A stretch of DNA of 64,000 nucleotides, taken from positions 1-64,000 of the forward strand of contig JAEPRB010000129.1 in NCBI GenBank assembly GCA_016758965.1, in the 5' to 3' direction. Under the pieces are notes generated by a model that had not been told where the DNA came from, ran no database searches, and saw only the letters and a program-made list of their open reading frames with translations. How positions within the stretch are numbered: the first letter of the stretch is position 1; the number at the start of each line of letters is the position of its first letter. This stretch comes from Circinella minor. Lineage: Eukaryota; Mucoromycota; Mucoromycetes; Mucorales; Lichtheimiaceae. The translations under genes and the position numbers were made by a program. Positions 47,021 to 60,130 of this stretch are shown piece by piece.

Positions 47021-47383
47021 TTATAATAGCGCACGATGAATATTTCTATACTTGCAATTCTGTTCCATCGGTCAATGTGAATGAGAAGGTGTGTATTATG
47101 GATAAATAAAAGAAGGCTCGAATTAGCTACGATAAAACGATATGGTTTGCTATATCTCAAAACATTATTTATTTATATATACAGAAATACTATAAGCTAT
47201 TTAACATCTAACTAATAATATATATATATTATCAACAATCAACATTTCTATCTAGAATATCTATCCTAATATTTCTATATTCTACATGTCTTCAACTATG
47301 TTGTCGTCTATCCTTAGTATTCCGAGAACACAGATGGGAATCAACAGTCTTGTGGTTGAATATATCGTCGTAATGGTCTTATA
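47021..47383 (-). mobile_element. Solo LTR-like copy (inverted partner of 48.2 kb)
   Basis: Minus orientation. It shares with the 8.7 kb LTR the start region (AAGACCATTACGACGATATA), GGAATACTAAGGATAGACGA, TATAGAAATATTAGGATAGA, a TATATAAATAAATAATG promoter-like block and an end reading ATAGCGCACG. It has diverged considerably. No internal element sequence lies next to it. Confidence 0.65.
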
Positions 47384-48229
47384 TTGGTACACGTTACAGA
47401 AGTAAAAAGGTTAAACAATTGACCCATTCCTTCAAAGATGCCAAGGCGAAGACATCGAATTCGAGGACATCTCTCTAAGACAGACCAGATACGCTGCCAG
47501 GTGTAATTAACTCCTAAGCACAAATAAGTAAGATTACGAAATATATCGTGGGGCATTACTCGAAGGTGAGGATGCGCAATTGGATTATTGTGTGGCAGCA
47601 TATCTGGTCTGGCAGATCTTACGGTCTTGATGGTGAAATGCGTCAGATTTGGAAAGCTACTAATAGTTTCCAGCAACGGAATATCGTTAATCGCACCTAC
47701 AATCACCAGCTTTGTTACTGTCATGTGAAAATATTCAGTGTCGATCAAGAAGGTCTCGTAATCGACTAAATTGCATGAAAATATGCCTATTACAATAAAA
47801 ACATAGTATCAGAAAGCGATTCTTGTTCAGTATACATCACTTATTAGTTTCGTTTTGATAATTGTACTTTTCTATTAACTTACGAAGTTCCTGAATATTA
47901 TCACATCCGCATTCATATAACATCACCATTGTTTGGTGAAGTGACATTGGTGAGCCAGCAGTAAATAAGCTTAGGTCAACATGACGTACATGATGACCTA
48001 AGCATCGACAGAAAACCACATTTCTGTGAAGGTTAACCGCTTGTAAATCGCAGTGCAACAGTACCCAACATGTTAATATTGCTGAAACTTCCAATCAATC
48101 GTGAACTTATGAATACTCGTCTGGCATATAATGGTATAATATTCTACCAGCGTTGATTGACCCACATACAAAAGAGAACGTCCAACGGCGTCATACACCC
48201 GATCATCATTGCTCTTAATTCTCACATAA
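47384..48229 (-). pseudogene. Broken fifth F-box/LRR paralog
   Basis: Minus strand. Around 48100-47870 the second half of an F-box exon survives. One frame reads RCLGHHVRHVDLSLF, matching NLGKHVKHVxF of the intact paralogs. It then gives YECGCDNIQELRKLI, matching LDCGCTEIKSLG at the splice site. The LRR exon restarts near 47760 (MTVTKLVIVGAINDIPLLET) and shows FPNLTHFTIKTV and RNLTYLCLGVNYTWQRIWSV, then CPRIRCLRLGIFEG. It ends at the LTR near 47384 after only about 130 residues, so most of the LRR array is missing. The F-box core at the 5' end is unrecognisable and frame-shifted, and LTR sequence occupies the place of the start. Confidence 0.7.
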
Positions 48230-48560
48230 TGATCCACGTCCACAAGGTTGTTGATCGACATGCTTATTTGCGGAATACTGAGAGTAGATTATATTATAGT
48301 TGAAAGCATGGTTGTATATAGAAATATTAGGATAGATATCCTATATATAAATGTTGGGTGTAGATAATATATATATTATTAGTTAGATGTTTATTAGCAC
48401 CATGCCATTACGACATATATAAATTAAAAGGTTCCTGGAATCTAAAAACCCATTATCATATGAATTCGATCCACTCTTATTTCCTCCCTTGGTACTTACA
48501 GCGTTTCCTCATTCAGTCTGACCGATAGAACCCAACTACAGGCATATACAAATATATGCC
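48230..48560 (+). mobile_element. Solo LTR-like copy
   Basis: Plus orientation. Reads CACAAGGTTGTTGATCGACA, then ATGCTTATTTGCGGAATACT, then TAGAAATATTAGGATAGATA, a TATATATTATTAGTTAGATG block also present at 47.2 kb, and a TATATAAATTAAAAGG promoter-like block. The end resembles CAGTCTGACCGATAGAACCC in the 8.7 kb copy. It faces the 47.0 kb copy, and the two enclose the broken F-box gene. Confidence 0.6.
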
Positions 48561-51500
48561 ATACCTACTGCAAGTTGTTGAAAAAAAAATTTCAAACGAT
48601 GAACTACAAACAAGTACATCATTATTTAATTCATCAACGTCAAAACAACTGTAATTATATTTATAATTCATATAATTTAATTTTTTCCATCTTCTAATGA
48701 TATACTAACCAGTTTAAAACTTTGTGAAAATGCTAATACTTTTGAGAATATAGGTTTGTTACGAAAATAAAATCTGGGTGTTGAAATGATAAAAAGGTTA
48801 AAGAATGATCACCCTTATATAATGCAGGAAACTCCGATGACTGTTTTTTAAAAAGAACAAAGAAATTAGAACTTTAAAATTTTGTGGTGCCGTTGCTATT
48901 ACTATCCCCCCAACTCTTGAGTTGTTTGAAGTCTAAAATGTGTAGTTTTCGCTCTCTTTTTCTACCCCTTATATTTCATATAATTCAAAATGGCTATTTT
49001 TCAAGAAGCTTTATTGCTGTTACACATTTTAGTTCGTCTGTCATATACCATAGTCATCAGAAATACTCATATAATTGCTGAGGTTACCAATAAAAAGTTT
49101 GAAACTGTTTATTTTATGCTTAATAAATAATAAATAGCTCACTTTATGTATACAGTAATGGCGAAAGAATCATATAATGTACAAAACTCAAAATAAACCA
49201 ATCCAAAAAATAAATATATAAAGTAAAAATTGATTTCTTTACGAGGAACAAACACAATGATTTGTACGTATAAAAAGAGTCGACAGCTTATTTGTAAAAA
49301 TTATCTTGCTACTTCTATGTATTCTCGACTTGATATATCGTCTGTCGCATTTCAAGTTGATACAAAATCGCGTTTTAGAACGTTAACGTGCATTCCGTAG
49401 CCAATATATATTATGTAATAATAGAAAGGAAGATATTTGATTGTTTGATAGTCATGTTACGAAGGTATTTTAATTATCACCAGTGCGTGCGTGTGCATGC
49501 ATATATGTATTATGATATGGTATAAATAATTAGTTGTTAGGTTACAATATTGTCTATTGTTTCTATCTTGTAAGGTAATCATACATATAAATAAATGTAA
49601 GTAGACAAAGAAAGTTGATATATTTACAGTAACGACAAAAAAAGTATCATAATACTCCGATTTTTTCTATAAATGATGGCTGAGTAGTTGTAGCGAATGT
49701 ATAATAGAGACAAGATATAAATACTATACATGTGAGAAAAGAGAGATAATTAGAGCTAAGTAAAGAGGGGGAAAAAAGTGGGGAGCAATCTTTGATCATG
49801 GAAGGAAATAAAAGACATGCTTGTTTAATGTATACAATATAATAAAAGAAAAACAAGCATGTTTCAAGATTCTTACCTGTTTATTTTATTTGCTTATTTT
49901 TATTATCAGACAAGTTGTTTGAAACTGGAACAGAAAAGGAGAATGGGGATTGAACATATTCACAGAATCAATGTTTTTAAGAAAAGGAAAAGTATACTTT
50001 TTACATGGTAGTACGTAATGGGACATAAGATATGTAATATGCATGTAATTAGAATAAAGATCTTTTAATTACATGCTCGCTTAATGATAGTCGAATATAC
50101 ACTACTTTATCATTAACTTTTTTTAGCCCCATCATGTATACTGTTCTTCTTTGCTTACAGAGTTATTCTTCTATTAATTATAATATTAATATAAGTTTAT
50201 ATCATAACAATAATATTCACTACCTAAACACATGGACTTCAATAAACCTGTTTTTTTTATATTTTATTTTCCACTATGCTCAATTTGTTGATAATTAAAA
50301 AGAAAAGCCTAAATATGCTATTTTTTCTTGGTCCTTTTACCCTATATTACTATAAAATCTAATAAAAACCATTATTGGAGCTTTCTTTTAGTTTATATGA
50401 AGAATTTGGAAGTCCCAAAATACATATGTATTAGTATTTTGCGTGCATCTGTACGTGCACGTTATATTTAATATATATTGTATATATATGTATGTACGTA
50501 TATTAAGAATAAACTTTTGTTTTCAACCCCTCACTACCAAGATTAACCATAGTAATGAAACAAAAAGTAAAAAAAAAAAATCCAGTAACCCTTTGTTTGT
50601 TTGTGTGTAAATATAGGTATCTATTATATGCATATGCTTATTGAATAAATTCCACTTTGGGTAATTCAACATGGCCTATAAATGACGTTATTATGATGTA
50701 CATAATAAAACAGAAAAAAGAGTTACAAAAAAAAAGGATACGTAACCCTATGATAAGTTCCAAATTATTGAAAATATTTGATGATAATGAAGATGATGAT
50801 AATGGGTAACAAAATGATGAAAAAAAAAGGGTCATCGCGCGATTAACTTTTTTTATTACAGAAGGTTTACAATTTATTTTATTTTTTCTTCGAAAGAATT
50901 CCTCTCCCTTTATCATTATTATAGTTTATAGTTTACATATTAGCTTCACTAAGTAGAAAAATGGGGTTATCCTGTTTATTATAATACAGATTGTTTTGTT
51001 TCTTTATTTCTTAAATGAATTAGACCCTTAATATTCTAAAAAAGGTAAAGAGCGACTCTTCTTAACCGGGTAAACAACAGTAAAACTTTATTTTTTAAAA
51101 TTCTGGTTAAAGTTCGTGTAAAAAAATGATTGTAACGTTTCACTAAAGAATTTATGTATTACAACGTGTATAATAAAAGAAGGAGTGATGTGATAAAATA
51201 TTATATTATAGAAAAGTAAAATGACGTTTTTTTTTTGTTCTACCCTCCCTTTAACATTGAATTTACTCCTTCTATTCAATTATTTTGTAAATACTGATGG
51301 ATTATAGTTTAGTAATGTAGTAAAACTATCTTATTATAATTACTCTAGCAAACAAATATATACATATATAATTACATATTTTTTTTTCAGGAGTAATTAT
51401 AAAAAAAAGGCTTATCATTATTTTGTACTACGATCGTGCAGATCTCGGTCACTTCTTTCTTCTTTCTTTATTTTAACTTCACAGTGGATTACCCTTTTCA

Positions 51501-54500
51501 TTTTCTCGTTCCTAAATTTTGATCACCATTGATTAGCATAATTACAATGAAAAAAAACATTGATCGTTTTATTATAATACGTAATATGAATTGTTAATCT
51601 GTTAAATATATGTTTTTCTGTTACGTATAGTTGAATTAAAGTCTAAATAAAAAGGATTGTACATATATTTATGTACTAATATAAACGTTGACAACAACGT
51701 TGATTAAAACCAAAAGCAATAATAATAAAGACATCTTAATAATACGTATTCTAATTTAAAACCATTGCAAAGATAAGTTTGTACTTTGAGTAATAATAAT
51801 TAAGCTTCTGTAATTACCATTTTTAGCAAGATATGATTCTTATTTTTTAATATATAAGGTGAATAATACAAAACAAAAGCTATTTTATTCACGGTCATTA
51901 AGAGAGAAAAAAAGGAGAGGGGGGGTTAATATTATATGCGACTATGTTAATATAATGAGGAATTAACCCCAACAAATTTTTTTTTTAAAAAAAAAGCTAC
52001 AAACTGTTATCAAAATGTACAAAAATTAGTTCTAGATCATTTTATTATTATTCTTTCCTTTTCTTTCAATTTATATCTTTCCACCCCCCCTCACTTTCTC
52101 TTCCCTCCCCCTCCCCCCAAATATGCAATTTCCCTAGTTTGATGTCGTCATGGATACTACAAAACTGCATGCTACTTTATGCTTTTTCTTGGCGATAAAT
52201 TCATTATTATTATTATCTTTTTTTCTTACTCTTTGAATAAAATGTAAAAAAAAAAAAAGTCATTTTTTACATGTTATTACTATATTTTCAAAGAAAAAAT
52301 TGGAAGAAGGAGAAAGAGGAAAGGAAAATATCTTTTCTTTTGATATAAATTTATATAAATCTTAAATTTTATTTGATACAGGGGGGCGGGAGAGTTAAAA
52401 GTTAAAAAAAAGAGGGGGGGGCTACATAGAGAGAGAGAGAGAGAGAACTCCTAGAAATTATCAATACCTTTGAATGTTAACTGTCAATGATATTTTAAAA
52501 AATGAAATACACTATTAAATTTTATCAAGTAAAAGTTCAAGAATGTTGATATATAATAATAATAATGAAGGTAAAAAAAATAGTTTCATGTAATTAATTT
52601 ATTTTAATACAAGTTGCATAATTTTTGCTGTCATTAAATACATAATACTGTATAGCATAACGTGTATAATATAAATTATTTACTGCGCAAGAAAGAGAAA
52701 TGCAAGATGATTTCGTTTATTTATACGTACACCTTGTTTATTTATTTATTTGTATACATATATACATATATCTTTTAATTATAAAAAGGTTATCAACATG
52801 GTTACCATGAACCACAATCATCATTGACGGAATCTCACTATTTTTTTTGTGTTGCTATTTACATTTATATTGTACATCTTTTTTACGTAATCGCGATAAA
52901 GTTCAAAAGCGTTGGATGTGGCAATAACGCTTAGTAATAAATATTATAGATGTTCTTCTCTTTATATTAATGTTATACATACACAAAATATATAATATAA
53001 ATAATATAAATAAAAAAAGAAGACATTTCTTCCTCACTACGTATTTTTTTTTTTTTTTGCATTACGTATTTGATAATTACTCCTTTAATAAGTAAACATT
53101 GGTATACTCCTTATAAAGTAAAGTAAAGAAGAGACAGAAAAAAAATTATGATGACACTACTTTGTATCTTAAAATATGTATAAAAACCGTTTATTCCAAA
53201 AAAAGAAAAAAGAAAGTTAAACATTATTTATTTTACTTTACGATGATGGGGATGACGAGAGCCAAGATTTTTAAAAACAAGTATAATTGTAAACAATAAA
53301 ATAGAGTTTATATATCAAAAAGAGATAATACATAAAAGCTAATAATACCAACCTGAATAGGTATATATACTTTATTTAAAGATAAAAAAAGCAATAAGAT
53401 CGACATAAAATTAAAAATAAAATAGAGTAAAATGTATTTTTGGATATGATTTTTAAGGTAAGGAAAACAAACTTTCTTTTTTTTTTGGGGGGGGGAGGAT
53501 GAGAGAGAGAAAAAAAAGGGGGTTAAAAATCCAAGAACGAGGATCAAGTGAATGGGGGAAAGTAAATGGGGGGGGGGATAGAAAGACAGGAGTAGGAAAG
53601 TAAGCGAATATAATTTGATCGAGAAAAGAGATATTATACTATAGTAAAAAAAACACATAAATTTTAGGTCAGTGCATTTTAAACATGATCTTTTGACATT
53701 TCACTTCTTGGCCGAACAATTACACTTTATGTTTCACTTAAATTGAAACCTTTGCTTTTTTTTTATTAACGTTTTTTGGTGAATAGCTCTATTAAAAAAA
53801 TAGATTATTTATGTACGACATTAATCCTTCTTCTTTTTCATCTCATTATCTCCCAGCCACATGTAATGTATAGCAAAATAGTAATAATAATAAACGTTAC
53901 AAGTTTTTTTAAAATGCTAAGGAGGCTCATCTATTGTTTTCTTGTTACAATGATAGTAAGCCGCTTCAGAAAATAAATCTTCATTCGCTGGGTTGTATAT
54001 TAACATGTTTTTACATTATAAGTTAATAATAATAATAATAATAATAGTAATAGTAATAATAAAAATATTTTGAGAAAATTTGTATATTTCTTTTGAGCGA
54101 TAATAAATAAAAGTAGACAAGACGTTGTCTAGAGGAAAAGAACTTGGTAAATAATTATGAATGAAGATAGTGATTATGATAATAGAGAGCAAAAATGAGT
54201 AAGTACGTAAATAAATTAGAAAGTGGCGTAAAAGAAATAAGACGATAAAAAAACATTTTTCTTTTTTTTTTGTAACAGCTGTAATACTTTTATTGACTAA
54301 TCAACCATTCTTTTTACTATATTATCGTTATTAGTATCACATCAATATTTTTACTATGTGAGGAAGTCTTTATATTTTATGTTGTAACGGTTTCTCTTTC
54401 AAGTCAAAGGAGGACTAAAGTAATTCATCGGGTCTATGTAAAATAGGAAACCAAGAAAAAAGGAGAAAGGAGGTGGTTGGGGGTGGAGAAATAGTAGGAG

Positions 54501-54862
54501 GTAGTTGTTGGATAAAAAAAAAGGGGTAGCAAGAGGGAAGTCTCTAAAAAGAGAATGTGGAGGCACACACTTTTATTTTCAAACTATGTCACATGGAAAG
54601 CAAAAATGCAATAGCTAAGTATAATTCTTATTTCACGCCTAAAAATAAATTTAGTTTTATGCATCAACAAAAAAACAAAATTATATAAAAGGAGGCTAAT
54701 ATTTTCAAACAAAGATTTCGTTTTTTTTAATTTCTTTGTGTGTGTCGATCATACTTTTTTCTTTTATACAAAAAAAAAAAACGCGTAGTTTTTATTACTT
54801 TCTTCTCGCTTTTATATACCTTTTTGATACAAAAATTATTTTACTTTTTTATTATTGTTAAA
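48561..54862. other. 6.3-kb gene-poor stretch upstream of the zinc-finger gene
   Basis: No gene, RNA or transposon could be supported. It holds long homopolymers and purine/pyrimidine tracts, such as C-rich 52081-52118, G-rich 52381-52420 with (GA)n at 52429-52446, and G-runs near 53484-53494 and 53568-53577. The last 140 bases before the next ATG contain TTATATAAAAGG at about 54680, a plausible TATA box. Open frames inside (for example 53308-53658) are low-complexity shadows of these tracts. Confidence 0.5.
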
Positions 54863-56098
54863 ATGGATTCTCATTATTTTGAACAATCATCTTATTCAAT
54901 TATTCCTACACCTATTATAACAACACCAATGGGTGAGGATAGTAATGACCATAACGTGTATATACATCAATCACAACAACAACAACAGTCATTCATATTG
55001 CCTGATCAGGCAATTGAATATTTTTCAACACCGACACCACCGGCGACTTCTCCTGTGGATGATAATGCCACTTTTATGCAACAATGCTTTTACCCAAGTC
55101 CTACATATTCGGCATCTCCTACACTTGATCCTACATTTATGCCCAATGAAAATAACAACAATTTTTGCTTTCCAACCGAAGATACCACTACCATGTATAT
55201 GCCTACTACAACAATCTCAAATGACACTATGACTATTGTAACAACACCACCTTCTATTGTATCTCCCGTTGATGATATTTCTTTTACTTTTGATAATGCG
55301 ACATCGTCACCTACATCAACTGTTACAACATCAACATCTTCTTTCTATCAAATTCCAGTACAACCATGTTATATTTCTCAGCAACAAGAACAGCCATCAA
55401 TACCACAGCAACAACATTACCAACAGCAACATGAAGTAGTAAGAATGCCCTCATTATCTCCACGACAAGAACAACAAAATCAACGTAATATTAAAAATAC
55501 CATACCAGCAAAAATAAACCATGGCAATAAGGTTACCAAGAAACAACAACAACGTAAACGAACTGTTCCAACTTCCCAACCACAACAACACCATGGCAAC
55601 AAGAACAATAATCAATATAACAACAACAACGATACTATGTATAATTGCCAACATCCAGGATGTGGTAAATCATTTACACGACCTTACAATCTTACGTCCC
55701 ATATGCGCACACATACATCTGAACGTCCTTTTGCATGTCAACATTGTGGTCGCCGATTTGCACGTCAACATGATAGAAATCGACATGAAAAATTACACTG
55801 GAATATTAAACCATATGTCTGTTCTAACTGTAGTAAACCTTTTGCTCGTATGGATGCATTGAATCGACATCTCAAAGTAGAGAATGGTTGTGGTTCTATT
55901 GTGGCGGCCATTGCTGCTGCAGCAGCCGCTGCTGCTCGAGCTGCTACAGCAAATAACATGGTATCATCATCGTCTACTTCATTTATCACTCCTACTTCAT
56001 ATATTACAACCATAAACCAACCATTTTTCACTTCAGCTCCGCCACCATCATCATCGTCATCTACTTATTATCCTATTACTACTACTTTGCTCCTTTAA
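54863..56098 (+). CDS. CRZ1: Crz1-like C2H2 zinc-finger transcription factor
   Basis: Single exon, about 411 aa from the ATG at 54863; I chose this ATG because the open frame upstream is T-rich leader. Three C2H2 fingers occupy about residues 260-345: [19 protein letters not shown], then [17 protein letters not shown], then [17 protein letters not shown], ending KVENGC. The RPYNL, FARQHDR and FARxDAL helices are those of fungal Crz1/Prz1, the calcineurin-activated factor that enters the nucleus on calcium signals. The N-terminal 255 residues are rich in Ser, Thr, Pro and Gln. PTPIIT at residues 15-20 is a near match to the PxIxIT calcineurin-docking pattern but has Pro at the third position, so docking is unproven. 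An alanine tract follows the fingers. Confidence 0.85.
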   Translation: MDSHYFEQSSYSIIPTPIITTPMGEDSNDHNVYIHQSQQQQQSFILPDQAIEYFSTPTPPATSPVDDNATFMQQCFYPSPTYSASPTLDPTFMPNENNNNFCFPTEDTTTMYMPTTTISNDTMTIVTTPPSIVSPVDDISFTFDNATSSPTSTVTTSTSSFYQIPVQPCYISQQQEQPSIPQQQHYQQQHEVVRMPSLSPRQEQQNQRNIKNTIPAKINHGNKVTKKQQQRKRTVPTSQPQQHHGNKNNNQYNNNNDTMYNCQHPGCGKSFTRPYNLTSHMRTHTSERPFACQHCGRRFARQHDRNRHEKLHWNIKPYVCSNCSKPFARMDALNRHLKVENGCGSIVAAIAAAAAAAARAATANNMVSSSSTSFITPTSYITTINQPFFTSAPPPSSSSSTYYPITTTLLL

Positions 56099-59032
56099 AT
56101 ATATATATATATTACCAAAACAAATGAGCCCTTTTTTTCCACTATTACATATGTACGTATATGTAGTCGGTTCTATACTTTTTATCCTTAGTGATATATT
56201 CCACTCCTCTTTTTCCTATTCATTTTCTTTCTTCTTCCTTGTCATCTTGTAACTATATTCGTCCTTGTGGATTCTTGTTTCTATTTTTTTATATATTCAG
56301 TCTTCTTTTTTTATATATTTTTTTTCTTTTCATTCTGTACATAGTATTTTTTTTCCTCATTCTTTTCTTTACCGATGACAAACTTATGAAGATTAAAAAC
56401 ATCATTTTTTTACATCACCTTTTTATTCTTCATTATTATTTTTTTCTCTCTCTCCCGAGGCCTTTCATGAACCCTATTTTTTTTTTTTATATTTATTAAC
56501 CTTGATTTTTTTTCTTTATTAAAAAAATGGTCTACCATTTTGAAACAAAAAGTGTACACACACGCATACACATTGCAAACATTACATATCACTGTTCCCC
56601 CCGTCTTAGCCCATCATGCCACCCGAAAAATAAAAAATAAAAATATCAATTTATTTCCTCTTTAAATTTTATCTGAATATTAAGCTACGTATTTACTTAA
56701 GAATTTTTTTTTGAAGTATGATAGGATATTCTAAGCATATAAAAAACATGTGTTCAAGTTTAATTTTCATTTGTTCAATAAAGTTATTATATAATTAGCA
56801 TTACATGATAATGATGCAATGGTACATAAGAAAATGGACAATAGATAATATTTGACCTTCAATTTTTGTTTGTTTGCCGCCCCCTTTTATTTATTAGAAA
56901 AATATGATAATAAAAACGAAAAAGGTAAAGGGTCAAACTTTAGTTATTATTATTGTAATTGAATTGTAATATAATAACTTTGTTAATAGTTTTTCCATAT
57001 AAATTATCTTTGTTTTCGTGATTATGCAATATTATATTCATTATTATTCTCGGTTGCTATTTTTATTTGTTTGTATGCGAGAACCAACAATTGTTGTTGT
57101 TGTTGATGATGATGTATCATGAGTGTAAATGTGTGAGCTGAGTAAACAAGTATAACAAAAAGTGTTCTTTTGCTGGTTTTTTTGTTGTTGCTAAGTATAT
57201 ATTCTATGCAATATGCACAGACGAGTCAACCTTTCCTTCTTTTGCATCTCGCAACAGAAGTATGATAGCAGCAGAAACAAGCAATAGGCTCAGCATATAA
57301 AAATGTTATTCATATAGCGCAACCTATTTCCTCCCTTCCCAATTTAATTCATTGTTCTTTTGTAATAGTAATATGATAACATCTGATAGCCAAAAAATAA
57401 ACCACTTCTGCAGCTTTTTTTTATTGAAACCAAGTTGTATAGGTATACCCCACTTTTGCATAAAATAAAAATAAAACGTGATATGTATTTTATTGTATCT
57501 CTAATTCAATACATAACTAATTTTTTTATCGCTTTGAATATATTGATTAAAAGCAAAAAGCAAAAAAAAAAAATATGATTTGTTCTTTCCCAACATCAAA
57601 TTGCCTTTTTAAAATATCAATTGTTATCATTACATGTCTGTTTCTTCTGGTCTAATAATAGTTTTGTTAAAAAAACAACCAAAAATTTTCATATATGGAC
57701 TTATACTATTGATTCCAAATAAACCAAAATAAAAAATAAATGCTATAGGTTATTAAAATTGGAATTATATATTATAAATAGTTAGTGTGTAAATGTTCTT
57801 AATTATACTATTGTCTATTATATACATAACGTACAAACCTAGTTATAAAATAAAATCCCAAAAACCTTTTATTATACTTTGTGTTAACTTTTTTATAACA
57901 TATAGATAAAAACCATTTCTACATAATTTATCTTTTAATTTTTTTTTTTAAGTATATATATATATATATATATCAACGCATAAAGCTATGGAGAAAGTAA
58001 TACTATAACCAGGTTTTTTTTTTAGAAAAAAATATTAGTCTTGCTTTGTTTCTCTTTACTCTAGCCCATTACTTTTCTTGTAAATAGTAGGGAATCATTT
58101 TTGATAAATTATCAAATATTTAAAAAGTCGATATTAATAGTAGGAACTTTTCTAGTTTGACAGGATAAAAGATAAGATACTCTTTTATTGGTACAATGCC
58201 CTTTTATTTAAAGGATTATGAACTTATTAGATTTAAAAAATATCCTCCAGTTCATTTCCTTTTTAAGCCATTTGTTTGAAATTAAAAGTCAATTGAATCT
58301 TTGTTGAATAAAGAACCCCCCCCAAGTTTCTGCATTTATATAAAAGTCAAAAAAAAATTATGTGGCTTATTATTGGTGATGTGTTATATATATATATATG
58401 TTGTGGGAGTTTATAAATATTATAAGTAATTTTTGGGTGGTGGGTATTGGGCTTTGGGGGTGTAAGGTGGAAAAGAAACTTGTCCAAAAAATTGTTCGCT
58501 GGGTGTTTTGTATTGCTTGTTGCATTTTGAACCTCTCTTCTCTTTTTTTTTTTCTTTTTGTTTCTATAATTTTTTTTTCTAAAGAAAAAAAAAATTCGAA
58601 CATGTTCCTATAATATTACACAATCTTGAATAAACTCCCCCAAAGCTTTACTTCTCTTTTTCTTTCTTCTTTTTCTATTTACAAATTGTGTTTTCTTTTT
58701 CTTTTTTTCTTCTTCCCTTTTATTTGTTCTTGCATTTCTTTTGCCCAAACACACCATTGACCTATATACACACACACCTTAATTGTACATAAAAGTTCTT
58801 CTTTATTTCTTTCTTTTCAAACATTTTATACATTTTCCCCATTCTCTCACCAATACACGCTCTTAGCTTTTATATACAAGACGATTACTTAACATACCAA
58901 AGAAACTTTTATCTTTAATTATTAACTAGAGATATACTACCCCACACTTTTTAAATATAATCCCACGAAACAACCCGATCCAAAAACAAAAGAAAGGAAA
59001 AACCAAACAACAATTTGAAACTTTGCAACAAT
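56099..59032. other. Intergenic region
   Basis: Nearly 3 kb without a credible gene. Features are pyrimidine-rich 3' flank (56180-56520), (TA)n at 57953-57973, C-run 58315-58323, and a CT/T-rich leader with CACACACA at 58766-58777 in front of the next gene. Weak AT-rich motifs only. Confidence 0.5.
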
Positions 59033-60130
59033 ATGGCGCAAACATTACAAAACAAGTTTTCATTATCGAAAACAATGGAAAGACAAGAACAATTAAAGAA
59101 ACAATTGACAATATTATCGACCATGGACGAACACTATATGAGTGAAGGTATGAACAATCAACAACAAAAGAGGTTACAGTTTCAACAACGTTGGTTTAAA
59201 AAAGGAATGACATCTCCTCTTTTGACCCCCGAGAGTAACCGTGACGACGACCCATTTGCTGGCATGACAACAGGTGTAAATTATCAACAAGAGATTGAAC
59301 GAATCAAGTCGATTGTACCCAAAGTTGATTCATCGAAAAAGGCTACTCATCGTCGGTTAAAATCAGTCGGTGCTTACAATAATAATAACAATTATTATAA
59401 CAGCAATAATAATGTCGTTGGTTCAACAGTAACAAATAGCAACACCATTGGAAAAATGAAACCTATGGTTTTACCACCACCTACATTTAGTAGACGTTCA
59501 TCACCACCATCACCACCTTCATCAACAAATAATAATATTAATAATATGAATAGTAGCCGACTTTCAACAACATCTGCTGAATCAACTCCTTCATCATCTC
59601 CTTATTATGATGCAAGTTCACGTATGACAAGTCCATCCCTATCTACTCCACGATCACTTTCACCTATTCAATCTGATTACACTTCAACAACGTTTCCTCC
59701 AGTACCTGAGGAAGATGAACAACAATGTGTTATGCTGGATGACGAAGAGCAAGAAGATGACTATAATCAACAACGATCGGTCATTACGGAAGAAGAAAAA
59801 ACTCGTTTTCTTCAATTTATGCGTAATTGGACAGGTGGTTGGAAACAGTGGGAACGTAATAGTAGATATAACAATAATGTCGATGACGACGACGATGATG
59901 TTGCTGACGGACATTATAGCGGAATGGAGTTTGTGCGGGGCGGTGGGTCATTATGGGCGGAACAATTACCTTGGACAAAGCATACAACTCATCAACGACG
60001 TTGTTCGTTACAAGAAGCAAGGTCTAATTCGCATCATCATCATCGTCCTTTAACGGTTACTTTGCCTGATCGTAAATTTGTTATTTCAATGCGGTCTGAA
60101 CCATGTACTCCTCTACTTGCCCCGAGATAA
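59033..60130 (+). CDS. Unrecognised serine-rich protein
   Basis: Single open exon of about 365 aa starting MAQTLQNKFSLSKTMERQEQ. I do not recognise the family. Visible parts are a helical, probably coiled N-terminus (residues 1-60, ending FQQRWFKKGM); a PLLTPESNRDD segment; and a basic motif ATHRRLKSVGA. Next come an Asn-rich run and a long Ser/Pro region with many S/T-P sites (RRSSPPSPPSS, SLSTPRSLSPIQ). Then an acidic patch, a block EEEKTRFLQFMRNWTGGWKQ, and a C-terminus with HHHHRPLTVTLPDRKFVIS. The phosphosite-like pattern suggests a regulatory or scaffold protein. RRLKS may be a kinase site, but nothing assigns a function. A long CT-rich leader precedes it. Confidence 0.75.
   Translation: MAQTLQNKFSLSKTMERQEQLKKQLTILSTMDEHYMSEGMNNQQQKRLQFQQRWFKKGMTSPLLTPESNRDDDPFAGMTTGVNYQQEIERIKSIVPKVDSSKKATHRRLKSVGAYNNNNNYYNSNNNVVGSTVTNSNTIGKMKPMVLPPPTFSRRSSPPSPPSSTNNNINNMNSSRLSTTSAESTPSSSPYYDASSRMTSPSLSTPRSLSPIQSDYTSTTFPPVPEEDEQQCVMLDDEEQEDDYNQQRSVITEEEKTRFLQFMRNWTGGWKQWERNSRYNNNVDDDDDDVADGHYSGMEFVRGGGSLWAEQLPWTKHTTHQRRCSLQEARSNSHHHHRPLTVTLPDRKFVISMRSEPCTPLLAPR

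Noticed and set aside
53308..53658. 116-codon minus-strand frame, Pro/Ser/Leu-rich
   Set aside because: It is the translation of purine-rich and poly-G tracts on the plus strand.
54740..54862. N-terminal extension of the zinc-finger frame
   Set aside because: It translates a T-rich leader; the ATG at 54863 begins typical protein sequence.
55454..56031. Several open frames antisense to the zinc-finger gene
   Set aside because: Shadows created by CAA-repeat and GCN-repeat codons of the real gene.
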